Positions 1 to 5,072 of a DNA stretch of 5,072 bases are shown here, one piece after another (position 1 is the first letter of the stretch; each line of letters opens with the position of its first letter). This DNA comes from Planctomycetota bacterium. GTDB lineage: Bacteria > Planctomycetota > Planctomycetia > Planctomycetales > Planctomycetaceae. The stretch spans positions 1 to 5,072 of the forward strand of contig JAEYWB010000189.1 in NCBI GenBank assembly GCA_023429275.1. The letters are read 5' to 3'. Both the position numbers and the translations under genes were made by a program. A model generated the notes under the pieces. It had not been told where the DNA came from. It saw only the letters and a list, made by a program, of their open reading frames with translations, and ran no database searches.

Positions 1-1
1 C

Positions 2-526
2 GGCCGGCTGACGCCGCAGAAGGACCACGCGACCTTGCTTCTCGCCTTCTCGCAGGTGGCCTCGCGACGGGAGCCGCCGCATCTGGTCATCGTGGGGGAA
101 GGGCCGCTTCGCGGAGATCTCGAACAACACGCCCGTTCGCTGAAGCTGACCGGGCGGGTTCACTTCGCCGGCTCACGAACCGACGTCCCCGCCCTGCTCC
201 GCGCGGCGCGGGGGTTCGTCCTGTCCTCCCGGTGGGAAGGAATGCCGAATGTCCTCCTCGAAGCCCTCGCGGCCGGATGCCCGGTGGTTTCGACAGATGT
301 CGAAGGTGTCCGCGAGCTGATCGGCAACGACGAGCGGGGCCTGGTCGTGCCGCCGGGGAACCCAGCGGAGCTCAGCCGGGCGATCGACACGCTTCTGACG
401 GATTCAGACTCCGCGCGGAGTCGCGCCGAACGGGGCCGGGAGTGGGTGCTGAAAAAGCGGACGACCGAGCGGACCGTAGAACTCTACGACACGCTCTATC
501 GCCATCTCCTCGGACAGAGACGTTGA
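2..526 (+). CDS. GT4-type glycosyltransferase, C-terminal part (5' end outside window)
   Basis: The reading frame is open from the left edge to a TGA at 524-526, giving 174 visible residues. The fragment opens with GRLTPQKDHATLL, which matches the start of the C-terminal GT-B Rossmann domain of family GT4 transferases (typically VGRL.. ..KDH..L). Next come HLVIVGEGPLR, the H-F-A-G-S-R-T-D-V segment, and the signature SSRWEGMPNVLLEAL with the E-x7-E pair at bases 236-238 and 260-262. These glutamates contact the nucleotide-sugar donor in the family. The following GCPVVSTDVEGVRELI and GLVVPPGN are also typical. Family members transfer a sugar from an NDP-sugar to a lipid or glycan acceptor at the cytoplasmic face, usually in polysaccharide or glycolipid synthesis; donor and acceptor cannot be told here. 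The N-terminal acceptor domain lies before the window. The C-terminus (DTLYRHLLGQRR) looks natural. It faces the next gene tail-to-tail across 37 bp. Confidence 0.93.
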   Translation, partial: GRLTPQKDHATLLLAFSQVASRREPPHLVIVGEGPLRGDLEQHARSLKLTGRVHFAGSRTDVPALLRAARGFVLSSRWEGMPNVLLEALAAGCPVVSTDVEGVRELIGNDERGLVVPPGNPAELSRAIDTLLTDSDSARSRAERGREWVLKKRTTERTVELYDTLYRHLLGQRR

Positions 527-541
527 GTTGAGGAAACCGCT

Positions 542-556
542 GCCGCTTGCTGCGGC
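542..556. terminator. weak GC hairpin between convergent genes
   Basis: GCCGC at 542-546 and GCGGC at 552-556 can pair around a 5-base loop, in the 37-bp gap between two convergent genes. The position suits a shared terminator. The stem is only five base pairs and no T-run follows on either strand, so it is not a classical intrinsic terminator. Confidence 0.22.
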
Positions 557-563
557 GACAGAT

Positions 564-1436
564 CTATCGACCGGCATCCGGATCGACGGTCAGAACGCAG
601 CGAATCCCGACAGCGTCGTCCCGCTGGTCCGGATCGATCCGTTTCCGTGTGGCACTCCGCAGCTGATCGTATCGGTCCTTCCAGGAGCCCCCACGGATCG
701 TGCGATGGGCTGATTCGTCTACCGCGGCCTTCGCAGTCCCGTCGACCGGGGCCTCGGAGTAGTCGGCGGTCCAGGGATCGCTGCAGAATTCCCAGAGATA
801 GCCGTGCATGTCGTACAGTCCCCAGGCATTCGGCTTCAGCTTTCCGACAGGCGGATCGTTCCCGGCGGCGTTCCCGGTGTGCCAGGCGTACGGGTCGAGG
901 AGCGAAGCCTTGTTCCCCTGGTCACCCTCCCCCTGGGCGTCGTCTCCGAAGCTGTAAGCCGTTTCGGTTCCGGCCCGGCAGCAGTATTCCCACTCCGCCT
1001 CGGTCGGGAGCCGGACGACCTGGCGATCGCCGATGAGCTTCGCCTTCCGCAGGTCGGAGGTGATGTGTTGGCAGAACTCTTCCGCTTCGCGGAAGGTCAT
1101 CATCTCGACAGCATTCCGCGGTCCCTTCCAGCGACTCGGGTTGTGTCCCATGACGAGTTCGTAGAGGTCCTGCGGAACCTCGTACTTCGCCATCAGGAAT
1201 GGCTTGGCGATGGTGACTTCCTTCACCGGCCGCTCGCTCGCCGCCTCCTCCGATCCCCGGCGAAATGACTTGGGGAACTTCCCTTCGCCCGGTTGGATCA
1301 AGACGAACTCGGAGCGGAACGTCTTCAGCGCTGCCGGCGGGTCGTCGGCCATCGAATGGCCCGCTGACAACACCGTGACGAGCGACAGAAGGAGGCCCGA
1401 AACGGCTCGGGCGATCCGAGGAGAAGCGATCAACAT
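564..1436 (-). CDS. Exported SUMF1/FGE-sulfatase-domain protein, catalytic cysteines absent
   Basis: This is a 290-residue protein. Residues 1-30 form a Sec-type signal peptide: basic R7/R10, a hydrophobic stretch SGLLLSLVTVLSAG, and a likely cleavage after SMA30, so the product is probably exported. Residues 44-282 are an FGE-sulfatase (SUMF1, C-type-lectin-like) domain: FVLIQPGEGKF near 44, KPFLMAKYEVPQDLYELVMG (78-97), NPSRWKGP, MMTFREAEEFC, RLPTEAEWEYCCRAGTET (142-159), PNAWGLYDMHGYLWEFCSD (202-220), RTIRGGSWKD (245-254) and GIRCV at the end. True formylglycine-generating enzymes carry two copper-binding cysteines after the GGS motif; here the segment is SWKDRYDQLRSATRKR, with none. FGE activity on sulfatases is therefore unlikely, and a binding or structural role is more plausible. 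No sulfatase gene lies nearby. GAGGA at 1446-1450, nine bases before the ATG, supports this start. It lies 71 bp downstream of the NADH dehydrogenase gene on the same strand. Confidence 0.92.
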   Translation of the reverse strand: MLIASPRIARAVSGLLLSLVTVLSAGHSMADDPPAALKTFRSEFVLIQPGEGKFPKSFRRGSEEAASERPVKEVTIAKPFLMAKYEVPQDLYELVMGHNPSRWKGPRNAVEMMTFREAEEFCQHITSDLRKAKLIGDRQVVRLPTEAEWEYCCRAGTETAYSFGDDAQGEGDQGNKASLLDPYAWHTGNAAGNDPPVGKLKPNAWGLYDMHGYLWEFCSDPWTADYSEAPVDGTAKAAVDESAHRTIRGGSWKDRYDQLRSATRKRIDPDQRDDAVGIRCVLTVDPDAGR

Positions 1437-1445
1437 CTGATGAGT

Positions 1446-1450
1446 TCCTC
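1446..1450 (-). promoter_or_regulatory. Ribosome binding site of the FGE-domain gene
   Basis: The minus strand reads GAGGA nine bases before the ATG at 1434-1436. It lies in the 71-bp gap after the NADH dehydrogenase stop. It supports the chosen start, which also gives a complete signal peptide. Confidence 0.55.
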
Positions 1451-1507
1451 AACGACGGGCGGCGTGCCGGCGCGGTCGATTTCGTTGGTTTGAACAGAAC
1501 GGGGCGG

Positions 1508-2917
1508 TCATACGCCAGGCGGTTTCGGGTCTTCACTCTTGCGGAACATCCGCCAGTCGCGCCGAACGATCAGCCTCGCTCCGCGATTGAACGTCAGGTA
1601 CGACCACGCCCAGCTGATGACGACGAGAATGCGGTTCTTGAAACCCGTCAGGTAGTAGATGTGAATGACGAGCCACATCATCCAGGCGATGAATCCGCTG
1701 ATCTGGATGCGGCCGGTCTGAACGACCGCCCGGCTGCGGCCGATCGTCGCCATCTGCCCCTTGTCGGTGTAGTGGAAGGGCTCGCGGGACCGGCCGGCGA
1801 GATCTCTCAGGATGTTCTTCGCGAGGTGCCGCCCCTGCTGCATCGCGACCGGAGCGACTCCGGGAAGCGGGGTGCCGGTCTGATGCGTGAACGAGGCCTG
1901 GTCGCCCGCCACGAAGACATTCGGCTTGTCCGGAACGCTCAGGTCGGGCCCGACGATGATCCGGCCGCTGCGATCCATCGGAAGCCCGAGGACTCTTCCC
2001 AGCGGCGCTCCGACGACACCGGCTGCCCAGAGGACGGTCGCTGAGCGGATCCGGTCGCCACCCGCTTCAACGCCGTCGGCTGTGATCGACGTCACCTTCG
2101 CATTGGTCCAGACCTGCACGCCGAGATGCTCGAGGTGCCGCATCGCCTTTGCCGTGAGGGTCTCGGAGAACATGGGAAGGATCCGCGGCCCGGCCTCGAT
2201 GAGGACGATCCGGGCGGCGCTCGCGTCGATCCGCCGGAAATCCTTCGCGAGCGTGAAGCGGCTCATCTCGCCGATCGCGCCGGCGAGCTCGACGCCGGTC
2301 GGCCCGCCGCCGACGACGATGAACGTCAGGAGCCGCCGCTGCTCTTCGAGGTCGACCGTCCGTTCCGCCGTCTCGAACGCGGTCAGGACCCGTCGGCGGA
2401 TCTCGGTCGCCTGTTCCAGCGTCTTGAGGCCCGGAGCGTGTTCTTCCCACTCGTCTCGCCCAAAGTACGAGTGCCGCGCACCGCAGGCGAGAATGAGGTA
2501 ATCGAACGGCAGTTCGCCAAAGTCGGCCTGGACGATCGACTGATCGAAGTCGACCCCCGTGACCTCCCCGTGAATGACGCGGCAGTTCTGCTGTGCCGAC
2601 AGCATGCTGCGGATCGGCGCGGCGATATCGGCGGGGCTGAGGCCCGCCATGGCGACCTGGTAGAGGAGCGGCTGAAACAGGTGATGGTTCTGGCGGTCGA
2701 CGAGGGTGATCTCGAGGTCCGCCTTCCGGAGCGACCGCGCGGCGTTAATCCCGGCAAAGCCGCCGCCGACAATGACGAGTCGCTTCGTCCCCTTGGACCC
2801 GCTCGACAACTCCGATGGCCGCGTGGCCGTAGTCGGGACGGTTGAGGGGGGCGGCGGGGACGGAGCAGTGGACATCGTTGCGGCCGACGGACAAGGGTTC
2901 CGTATGAAGACCGGCAT
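1508..2917 (-). CDS. ndh: Type II NADH:quinone oxidoreductase (NDH-2)
   Basis: This is a 469-residue FAD enzyme expected to oxidise NADH and reduce membrane quinone without pumping protons. After a proline/threonine-rich N-terminus (about residues 15-43), KRLVIVGGGFAG (45-56) is the FAD-binding Rossmann motif. HHLFQPLLYQVAMAGLSP (78-94) is highly typical of NDH-2. FDYLILACGARHSYFG follows at 138-153. FIVVGGGPTGVELAGAI (199-215) is the second nucleotide-binding motif, for NADH. VLWAAGV (295-301), the FAD-contacting NVFVAGDQA (333-341), and the quinone-site-like APVAMQQG (355-362) follow. The C-terminal region has a hydrophobic stretch (FIAWMMWLVIHIYYLTGF, 409-426) and a second one (ILVVISWAWSYLTF, 430-443), consistent with attachment to the cytoplasmic face of the membrane. 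An ATG at 2875 is an alternative start that would remove 14 residues. The first ATG has GAGGG 12 bases upstream, rather far; the second has no clear site. The symbol is by family, not by close orthology. Confidence 0.95.
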   Translation of the reverse strand: MPVFIRNPCPSAATMSTAPSPPPPSTVPTTATRPSELSSGSKGTKRLVIVGGGFAGINAARSLRKADLEITLVDRQNHHLFQPLLYQVAMAGLSPADIAAPIRSMLSAQQNCRVIHGEVTGVDFDQSIVQADFGELPFDYLILACGARHSYFGRDEWEEHAPGLKTLEQATEIRRRVLTAFETAERTVDLEEQRRLLTFIVVGGGPTGVELAGAIGEMSRFTLAKDFRRIDASAARIVLIEAGPRILPMFSETLTAKAMRHLEHLGVQVWTNAKVTSITADGVEAGGDRIRSATVLWAAGVVGAPLGRVLGLPMDRSGRIIVGPDLSVPDKPNVFVAGDQASFTHQTGTPLPGVAPVAMQQGRHLAKNILRDLAGRSREPFHYTDKGQMATIGRSRAVVQTGRIQISGFIAWMMWLVIHIYYLTGFKNRILVVISWAWSYLTFNRGARLIVRRDWRMFRKSEDPKPPGV

Positions 2918-3050
2918 CGTAGGATGCAGCCCTCGCTACAGGAACTCGGCTGGAGCGATGCCAAGGACTTTGCCTAAGTCGCTGTGAGGTGCAGGATTGC
3001 TGCTGATGAGAATGCTTTCTCGGCAAGGGAGATTCGCAGGGGCCTTTGAT

Positions 3051-3068
3051 GACCCGGCCTTCGGGGTC
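3051..3068. other. Short hairpin in the 216-bp gap upstream of NDH-2
   Basis: GACCC at 3051-3055 pairs with GGGTC at 3064-3068 around an 8-base loop. It lies about 65 bp downstream of the stop of the unnamed small gene and upstream of NDH-2, so it could weaken read-through between them. There is no T-run on the minus strand after it. The rest of the gap (2918-3133) holds no supported gene. Confidence 0.2.
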
Positions 3069-3133
3069 GGGAGCTGGAAAGCGACGCCTGGTCGATCCGC
3101 TGCACCGACCGATCAATCCGCGCGGCCGCATCC

Positions 3134-3523
3134 TCATGCCCGTGATGCGAAGGCCTCGCTGTTGCTCCAGACATGGTGAACGTGCCTCAGCTCATCAATC
3201 CAGCACTTCATCGTGTCGGTGGTGTCTCGGCCGAGCCTCTTCGCCAGGTCGAAGAATCCCTGGCCCGGCTGCATCTCGCCCGACTTCTGAACGACGACGA
3301 CCGAAAGCATCCCGCGGCCCGCCGCCGCCTCCTCCGACGAGATCTCGCCGAGCATCGCCGCGAAGGCGTACGACTCCGGCTCGAACGAGATTGTCATGAC
3401 CTGAGCGATCAGGTCGGAATAGGAGATCGTCTTGCCATGACGAGCCCGTTCGATCAGCACCGACCGCATTTCGCTCTTGGCCGCTTCCCACTCGTAGTAT
3501 TCATATCCGTACTTGGTGGTCAT
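3134..3523 (-). CDS. Conserved-looking hypothetical protein, 129 residues
   Basis: I do not recognise a named family with certainty. The protein is small and probably cytoplasmic: no signal peptide and no membrane segment. It starts with a charged, aromatic helix-like part (KYGYEYYEWEAAKSEMRSVLIERAR, 4-28 in pieces), then GKTISYSDLIAQV (30-42), which resembles a short helix-turn-helix or winged-helix start. The core is MLGEISSEEAAAGRGML (57-73), VVVVQKSG (75-82), PGQGFFDLAKRLGR (86-99) and a tail CWIDELRHVHHVW (107-119). Such GEIS..E...GRGMLS / PG.GFF.LA..LG patterns look conserved and I recall similar uncharacterised bacterial proteins, but that is memory and not a search result. The frame stays open up to an ATG at 3685. 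I chose 3523 because GAGGGAG lies immediately upstream and because the extra 54 residues look like non-coding translation. It precedes NDH-2 by 216 bp on the same strand. Confidence 0.8.
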   Translation of the reverse strand: MTTKYGYEYYEWEAAKSEMRSVLIERARHGKTISYSDLIAQVMTISFEPESYAFAAMLGEISSEEAAAGRGMLSVVVVQKSGEMQPGQGFFDLAKRLGRDTTDTMKCWIDELRHVHHVWSNSEAFASRA

Positions 3524-3525
3524 GG

Positions 3526-3532
3526 CTCCCTC
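3526..3532 (-). promoter_or_regulatory. Ribosome binding site that decides the start of the 129-residue gene
   Basis: The minus strand reads GAGGGAG, then CC, then ATG (3521-3523). Taking GAGG as the core leaves five bases to the start codon. This is the strongest Shine-Dalgarno-like site for this frame and favours the 129-residue product over the 183-residue one beginning at 3685. Confidence 0.6.
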
Positions 3533-3642
3533 GCCGGCGCCGGGCACTTGGAGAGACGTCCCAGCAGGACCGGCGTCGAGTCCGGGCTGAAACGTGGCGG
3601 GCCGTCCGCCGAGTGGCCGTTGATGGTGTTTGGACTGACCCT

Positions 3643-3670
3643 TGTGTCGCAAACCGTGTGTCGCAATCCG
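3643..3670. repeat. 14-bp tandem repeat, two units
   Basis: TGTGTCGCAAACCG (3643-3656) is followed directly by TGTGTCGCAATCCG (3657-3670); 13 of 14 bases agree. A degenerate third start (CGTGTGAA) follows at 3671. The string ATCCGCGTG, which overlaps the second unit, occurs at 3666-3674 and again at 3696-3704. The repeat is 120-150 bp upstream of the hypothetical gene and about 260 bp upstream of the metallophosphoesterase gene. It could be an operator with two sites, or chance. Confidence 0.4.
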
Positions 3671-3916
3671 CGTGTGAACGAGCATTCGTCGCGGGATCCG
3701 CGTGAACCGTCTCTATTGTCGGTCGCCCGGGGCCCCCCGTCCACTATGACCAGCGCGACGCTAGTCCGCCGGTCCTCACAGGGCGTCGCACGAAAGTCAG
3801 AGTGAGGCCCGGCCCCGAAGAAGACTCCCCAAAACGATCGACCCGCGTCACACTGGCCTCATCTCGCGACGGGCCCACGGCAGCCCGCTCCATTCTGACG
3901 TGCAAGACGGTCCTTT

Positions 3917-3926
3917 GAGGATAGGG
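3917..3926 (+). promoter_or_regulatory. Ribosome binding site of the metallophosphoesterase gene
   Basis: GAGG at 3917-3920 and AGGG at 3923-3926 precede the ATG at 3932. AGGG is five bases from the start codon, a good position, and the start also places the Tat motif at the extreme N-terminus. Confidence 0.65.
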
Positions 3927-3931
3927 AACCG

Positions 3932-4984
3932 ATGACCAACTGGAAACGCCGGCAGTTCCTGGGCGCCTCGCTGGCGGGCCTCTCCTCGGCTCTTTTCGTC
4001 GCGCCGTTTTGGGATGCCGCCGCCGAAGAGGCCAAGAAGGAGTCCGCACCATCGGTCGATGGTCCCGACACCCTGTTCCTGACCTGGCAGGAGGATCCCT
4101 GCACCAGCGTCGTCATCCAGGGGATCGGCGCCGAGGGGGCGTGGGGCAAGGAAATCGAACTCGCCCTGTTCGACAAGGACCCTTGGTGGACGATCCCCGT
4201 CCGCACCAGGGAGTTCCCGAATACCGACTCGAAGGTCTTCCGCTGCGAAGTGACCGGGCTCACCCCGGATACGGAGTATCGCTTTCGGATCGGCTCTGAC
4301 GGCGCGGTCCTTCGCTTCCGGACGATGCCGGCGAAGGCGACAAACACGCTCCAGTTCGTCACCGGGGGGGACTGCGGCGTCGGCTCGCACGCCATCAGTA
4401 CGAACCGCATCGCCGCCGCGCAGGAACCACGTTTTGCGCTGATCGGCGGCGATCTCGCCTATGACAACGGAACGAGCCCCAAGACCTTCGTGAAGTTCCT
4501 GCAGAACTACCGCTCCGGCATGGTCGACGCCCGGGGACGGCTGATCCCGATGATCAGCTGCATCGGCAATCACGAAGTGAACGGGGCCTACGGCAAAGCC
4601 CGCTCGGCCAGTCCGCAGTACCTGAGCGTCTTCGACGGCTTGTTCCGCGACACGACGTTCGGCGTCCTCGATGTGGGCGACTACATGAGTCTGGTGCTCC
4701 TCGACACCGGCCACATCTCGGCGATCGACGGCGACCAGACGAGCTGGCTCGAAAAGACGCTCGCGGCCCGGCAGGACCGGCCGCACCTTCTCGTCGCGAA
4801 CCACGTCCCCGCATGGTTCTCTCCGACGACGGTCGGCCGGAAGGAGGGGTATGCGGGAACGTGGTTCGCGACGAGAAGGTGCGGCCGGTCCTGCCGCGCG
4901 GCGAGCGTCTTTTCGAGCCAGCTTGTCTGGTCGCCGTCGATCGCCGAGATGTGCCCCGTGTCGAGAAGGACGAGGCTCATGTAG
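3932..4984 (+). CDS. Tat-exported purple-acid-phosphatase-like metallophosphoesterase, truncated with an aberrant C-terminal tail
   Basis: The frame gives 350 residues, of which about 1-294 are authentic. KRRQFLG (5-11) followed by a hydrophobic stretch to AAA31 is a twin-arginine signal, so the enzyme is probably exported folded with metals bound. Residues 45-131 look like the fibronectin-III-like domain of purple acid phosphatases (TLFLTW, VTGLTPDTEYRFRIG, LRFRTMP). The catalytic domain then shows the family's metal motifs in order: GGDCG (145-149, the DxG motif), GGDLAY (172-177, GDxxY), GNHE (212-215), VANH (288-291, VxxH). The fifth motif, GHxH, is absent because homology ends at A294. 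Residues 301-350 are translated from the antisense of a second copy and end at a chance TAG. If the DNA is real, the product should lack full metal coordination; if the fold-back is an artefact, the true gene continues with different sequence. The substrate is unknown; family members hydrolyse phosphate esters. Confidence 0.85.
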   Translation: MTNWKRRQFLGASLAGLSSALFVAPFWDAAAEEAKKESAPSVDGPDTLFLTWQEDPCTSVVIQGIGAEGAWGKEIELALFDKDPWWTIPVRTREFPNTDSKVFRCEVTGLTPDTEYRFRIGSDGAVLRFRTMPAKATNTLQFVTGGDCGVGSHAISTNRIAAAQEPRFALIGGDLAYDNGTSPKTFVKFLQNYRSGMVDARGRLIPMISCIGNHEVNGAYGKARSASPQYLSVFDGLFRDTTFGVLDVGDYMSLVLLDTGHISAIDGDQTSWLEKTLAARQDRPHLLVANHVPAWFSPTTVGRKEGYAGTWFATRRCGRSCRAASVFSSQLVWSPSIAEMCPVSRRTRLM

Positions 4985-5072
4985 TCGCCGACATCGAGGA
5001 CGCCGAACGTCGTGTCGCGGAACAAGCCGTCGAAGACGCTCAGGTACTGCGGACTGGCCGAGCGGGCTTTGC
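4681..5072 (-). CDS. Second metallophosphoesterase copy, internal fragment (5' end outside window, truncated 3')
   Basis: The minus-strand frame is open from the right edge and reads KARSASPQYLSVFDGLFRD and on, identical in protein to residues 222-294 of the plus-strand metallophosphoesterase. It includes the VANHVPA segment with the VxxH metal-ligand motif. It then continues YPSFRP, which looks more like the natural continuation in purple-acid-phosphatase relatives (HVPAYPS..) than the WFSP of the plus-strand copy. After about base 4832 the frame runs into the antisense of the first copy and stops at 4681-4683. That stop is the mirror of the one ending the plus-strand frame. The catalytic GHxH motif is missing here too. 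An in-frame TTG at 5023-5025 could be read as a start but lies in the middle of the domain and is not a real start. Confidence 0.75.
   Translation of the reverse strand, partial: KARSASPQYLSVFDGLFRDTTFGVLDVGDYMSLVLLDTGHISAIDGDQTSWLEKTLAARQDRPHLLVANHVPAYPSFRPTVVGENHAGTWFATRRCGRSCRAASVFSSQLVWSPSIAEMWPVSRSTRLM
4814..4851. other. Fold-back junction / spacer of the inverted repeat
   Basis: This 38-bp stretch joins the two arms. The changeover from the plus-strand copy to the minus-strand copy lies somewhere inside it, but the exact base cannot be fixed without an intact homologue. It contains a small hairpin, CCGAC (4823-4827) and GTCGG (4832-4836) around GACG, offset three bases from the centre of the large repeat, and a CGGCCG palindrome at 4834-4839. 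Short self-complementary sequence of this kind can favour polymerase template switching. Confidence 0.6.

Larger units (their letters stand above)
3524..3931. other. Divergent intergenic region, 408 bp, no supported gene
   Basis: This region separates the leftward hypothetical gene from the rightward metallophosphoesterase gene and should hold both promoters. Frames open here are short or are extensions of neighbouring genes, and their translations are arginine/proline/serine-rich without recognisable motifs. It contains a 14-bp tandem repeat at 3643-3670 and a GC palindrome GGGGCCCC at 3729-3736. I could not find a convincing -35/-10 pair with standard spacing on either strand. Confidence 0.6.
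4593..5072. repeat. Large inverted repeat: 221-bp arms, 38-bp spacer
   Basis: The left arm 4593-4813 and right arm 4852-5072 are reverse complements with 210 of 221 bases matching and no gap. Mismatching left-arm positions are 4675, 4690, 4693, 4696, 4699, 4708, 4711, 4741, 4765, 4768 and 4807. All are third codon positions of the metallophosphoesterase frame and all are synonymous. The outer 82 bases (4593-4674 with 4991-5072) are identical. The spacer 4814-4851 is not self-complementary (7 of 19 pairs match, near chance). The right arm runs to the window edge, so the repeat may be longer. As DNA this could extrude a cruciform, and as RNA it would fold into a very long hairpin. Confidence 0.95.

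Noticed and set aside
1490..2044. Open plus-strand frame of 184 codons opposite the end of NDH-2
   Set aside because: Antisense shadow with no motif; the minus-strand C-terminus is authentic NDH-2 sequence.
2126..2845. Open plus-strand frame of 239 codons inside the NDH-2 gene
   Set aside because: It is the antisense shadow of a strongly supported NDH-2; the translation is charged and low in motifs.
3524..3685. 54-residue N-terminal extension of the unnamed small protein
   Set aside because: There is a strong Shine-Dalgarno-like site directly before the internal ATG at 3523, and the extension looks like translated intergenic DNA covering the tandem repeat.
3716..3761. Possible promoter TTGTCG … TATGAC upstream of the metallophosphoesterase gene
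   Set aside because: The two elements are 23 bases apart, too far for a standard housekeeping sigma promoter, and the match is weak.
3744..4052. Minus-strand frame overlapping the metallophosphoesterase start and its upstream region
   Set aside because: Arg/Pro/Ser-rich translation, no motif, and it overlaps a well-supported start with its ribosome binding site.
3848..4804. Long open frame on the minus strand opposite the metallophosphoesterase gene
   Set aside because: It is antisense to a gene with clear motifs, is rich in Arg, Asp, Val and Ala as expected of GC-rich shadow frames, and has no recognisable domain.
4593..5072. Inverted repeat as transposon ends, retron or other hairpin-RNA element
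   Set aside because: There is no transposase, reverse transcriptase or target-site duplication in the window, and both arms are plainly parts of the same metallophosphoesterase coding sequence.

Overview
This is a GC-rich bacterial window with tightly packed genes. Four genes are well supported, a fifth runs in from the left edge, and part of a sixth runs in from the right edge. An exported SUMF1/FGE-sulfatase-fold protein, a Tat-exported purple-acid-phosphatase-like metallophosphoesterase and a membrane-anchored type II NADH dehydrogenase in high-GC DNA suggest a planctomycete-like organism. That assignment is inferred from gene content; there is no marker gene. Both edges cut through genes, as in a short (meta)genomic contig.

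Layout: (1) 2-526, plus strand, the C-terminal part of a GT4-type glycosyltransferase. (2) 564-1436, minus strand, a secreted FGE-sulfatase-domain protein that lacks the catalytic cysteine pair of true formylglycine-generating enzymes. (3) 1508-2917, minus strand, a type II NADH:quinone oxidoreductase. (4) 3134-3523, minus strand, a 129-residue protein I cannot name. Genes 2-4 lie in the same direction but are separated by 71 and 216 bp, so a single operon is not assured. (5) 3524-3931, a gene-free divergent region of 408 bp with a short 14-bp tandem repeat. (6) From 3932, plus strand, a Tat-exported metallophosphoesterase. (7) From about 4814 the sequence folds back on itself: 4852-5072 is the reverse complement of 4593-4813 (210 of 221 bases match), around a 38-bp spacer.

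The fold-back is the most remarkable feature. The right arm is a second copy of the same metallophosphoesterase segment on the minus strand. All 11 differences between the arms are at third codon positions and leave the protein unchanged. The second arm is therefore not a simple mirror of the first; it must come from a copy that was itself evolving as a working gene (a paralogue or a strain variant). Both copies stop at the same alignment point, just after the fourth metal-binding motif and before the expected GHxH motif, and each then reads into the antisense of the other. This can be a real inverted duplication made by template switching, or a chimera of library preparation or assembly. The sequence alone does not decide, and I lean to chimera.

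I see no coherent multi-gene system, no RNA gene, no CRISPR array and no transposase. Apart from the inverted repeat, the window reads as ordinary chromosomal housekeeping and envelope-related genes.
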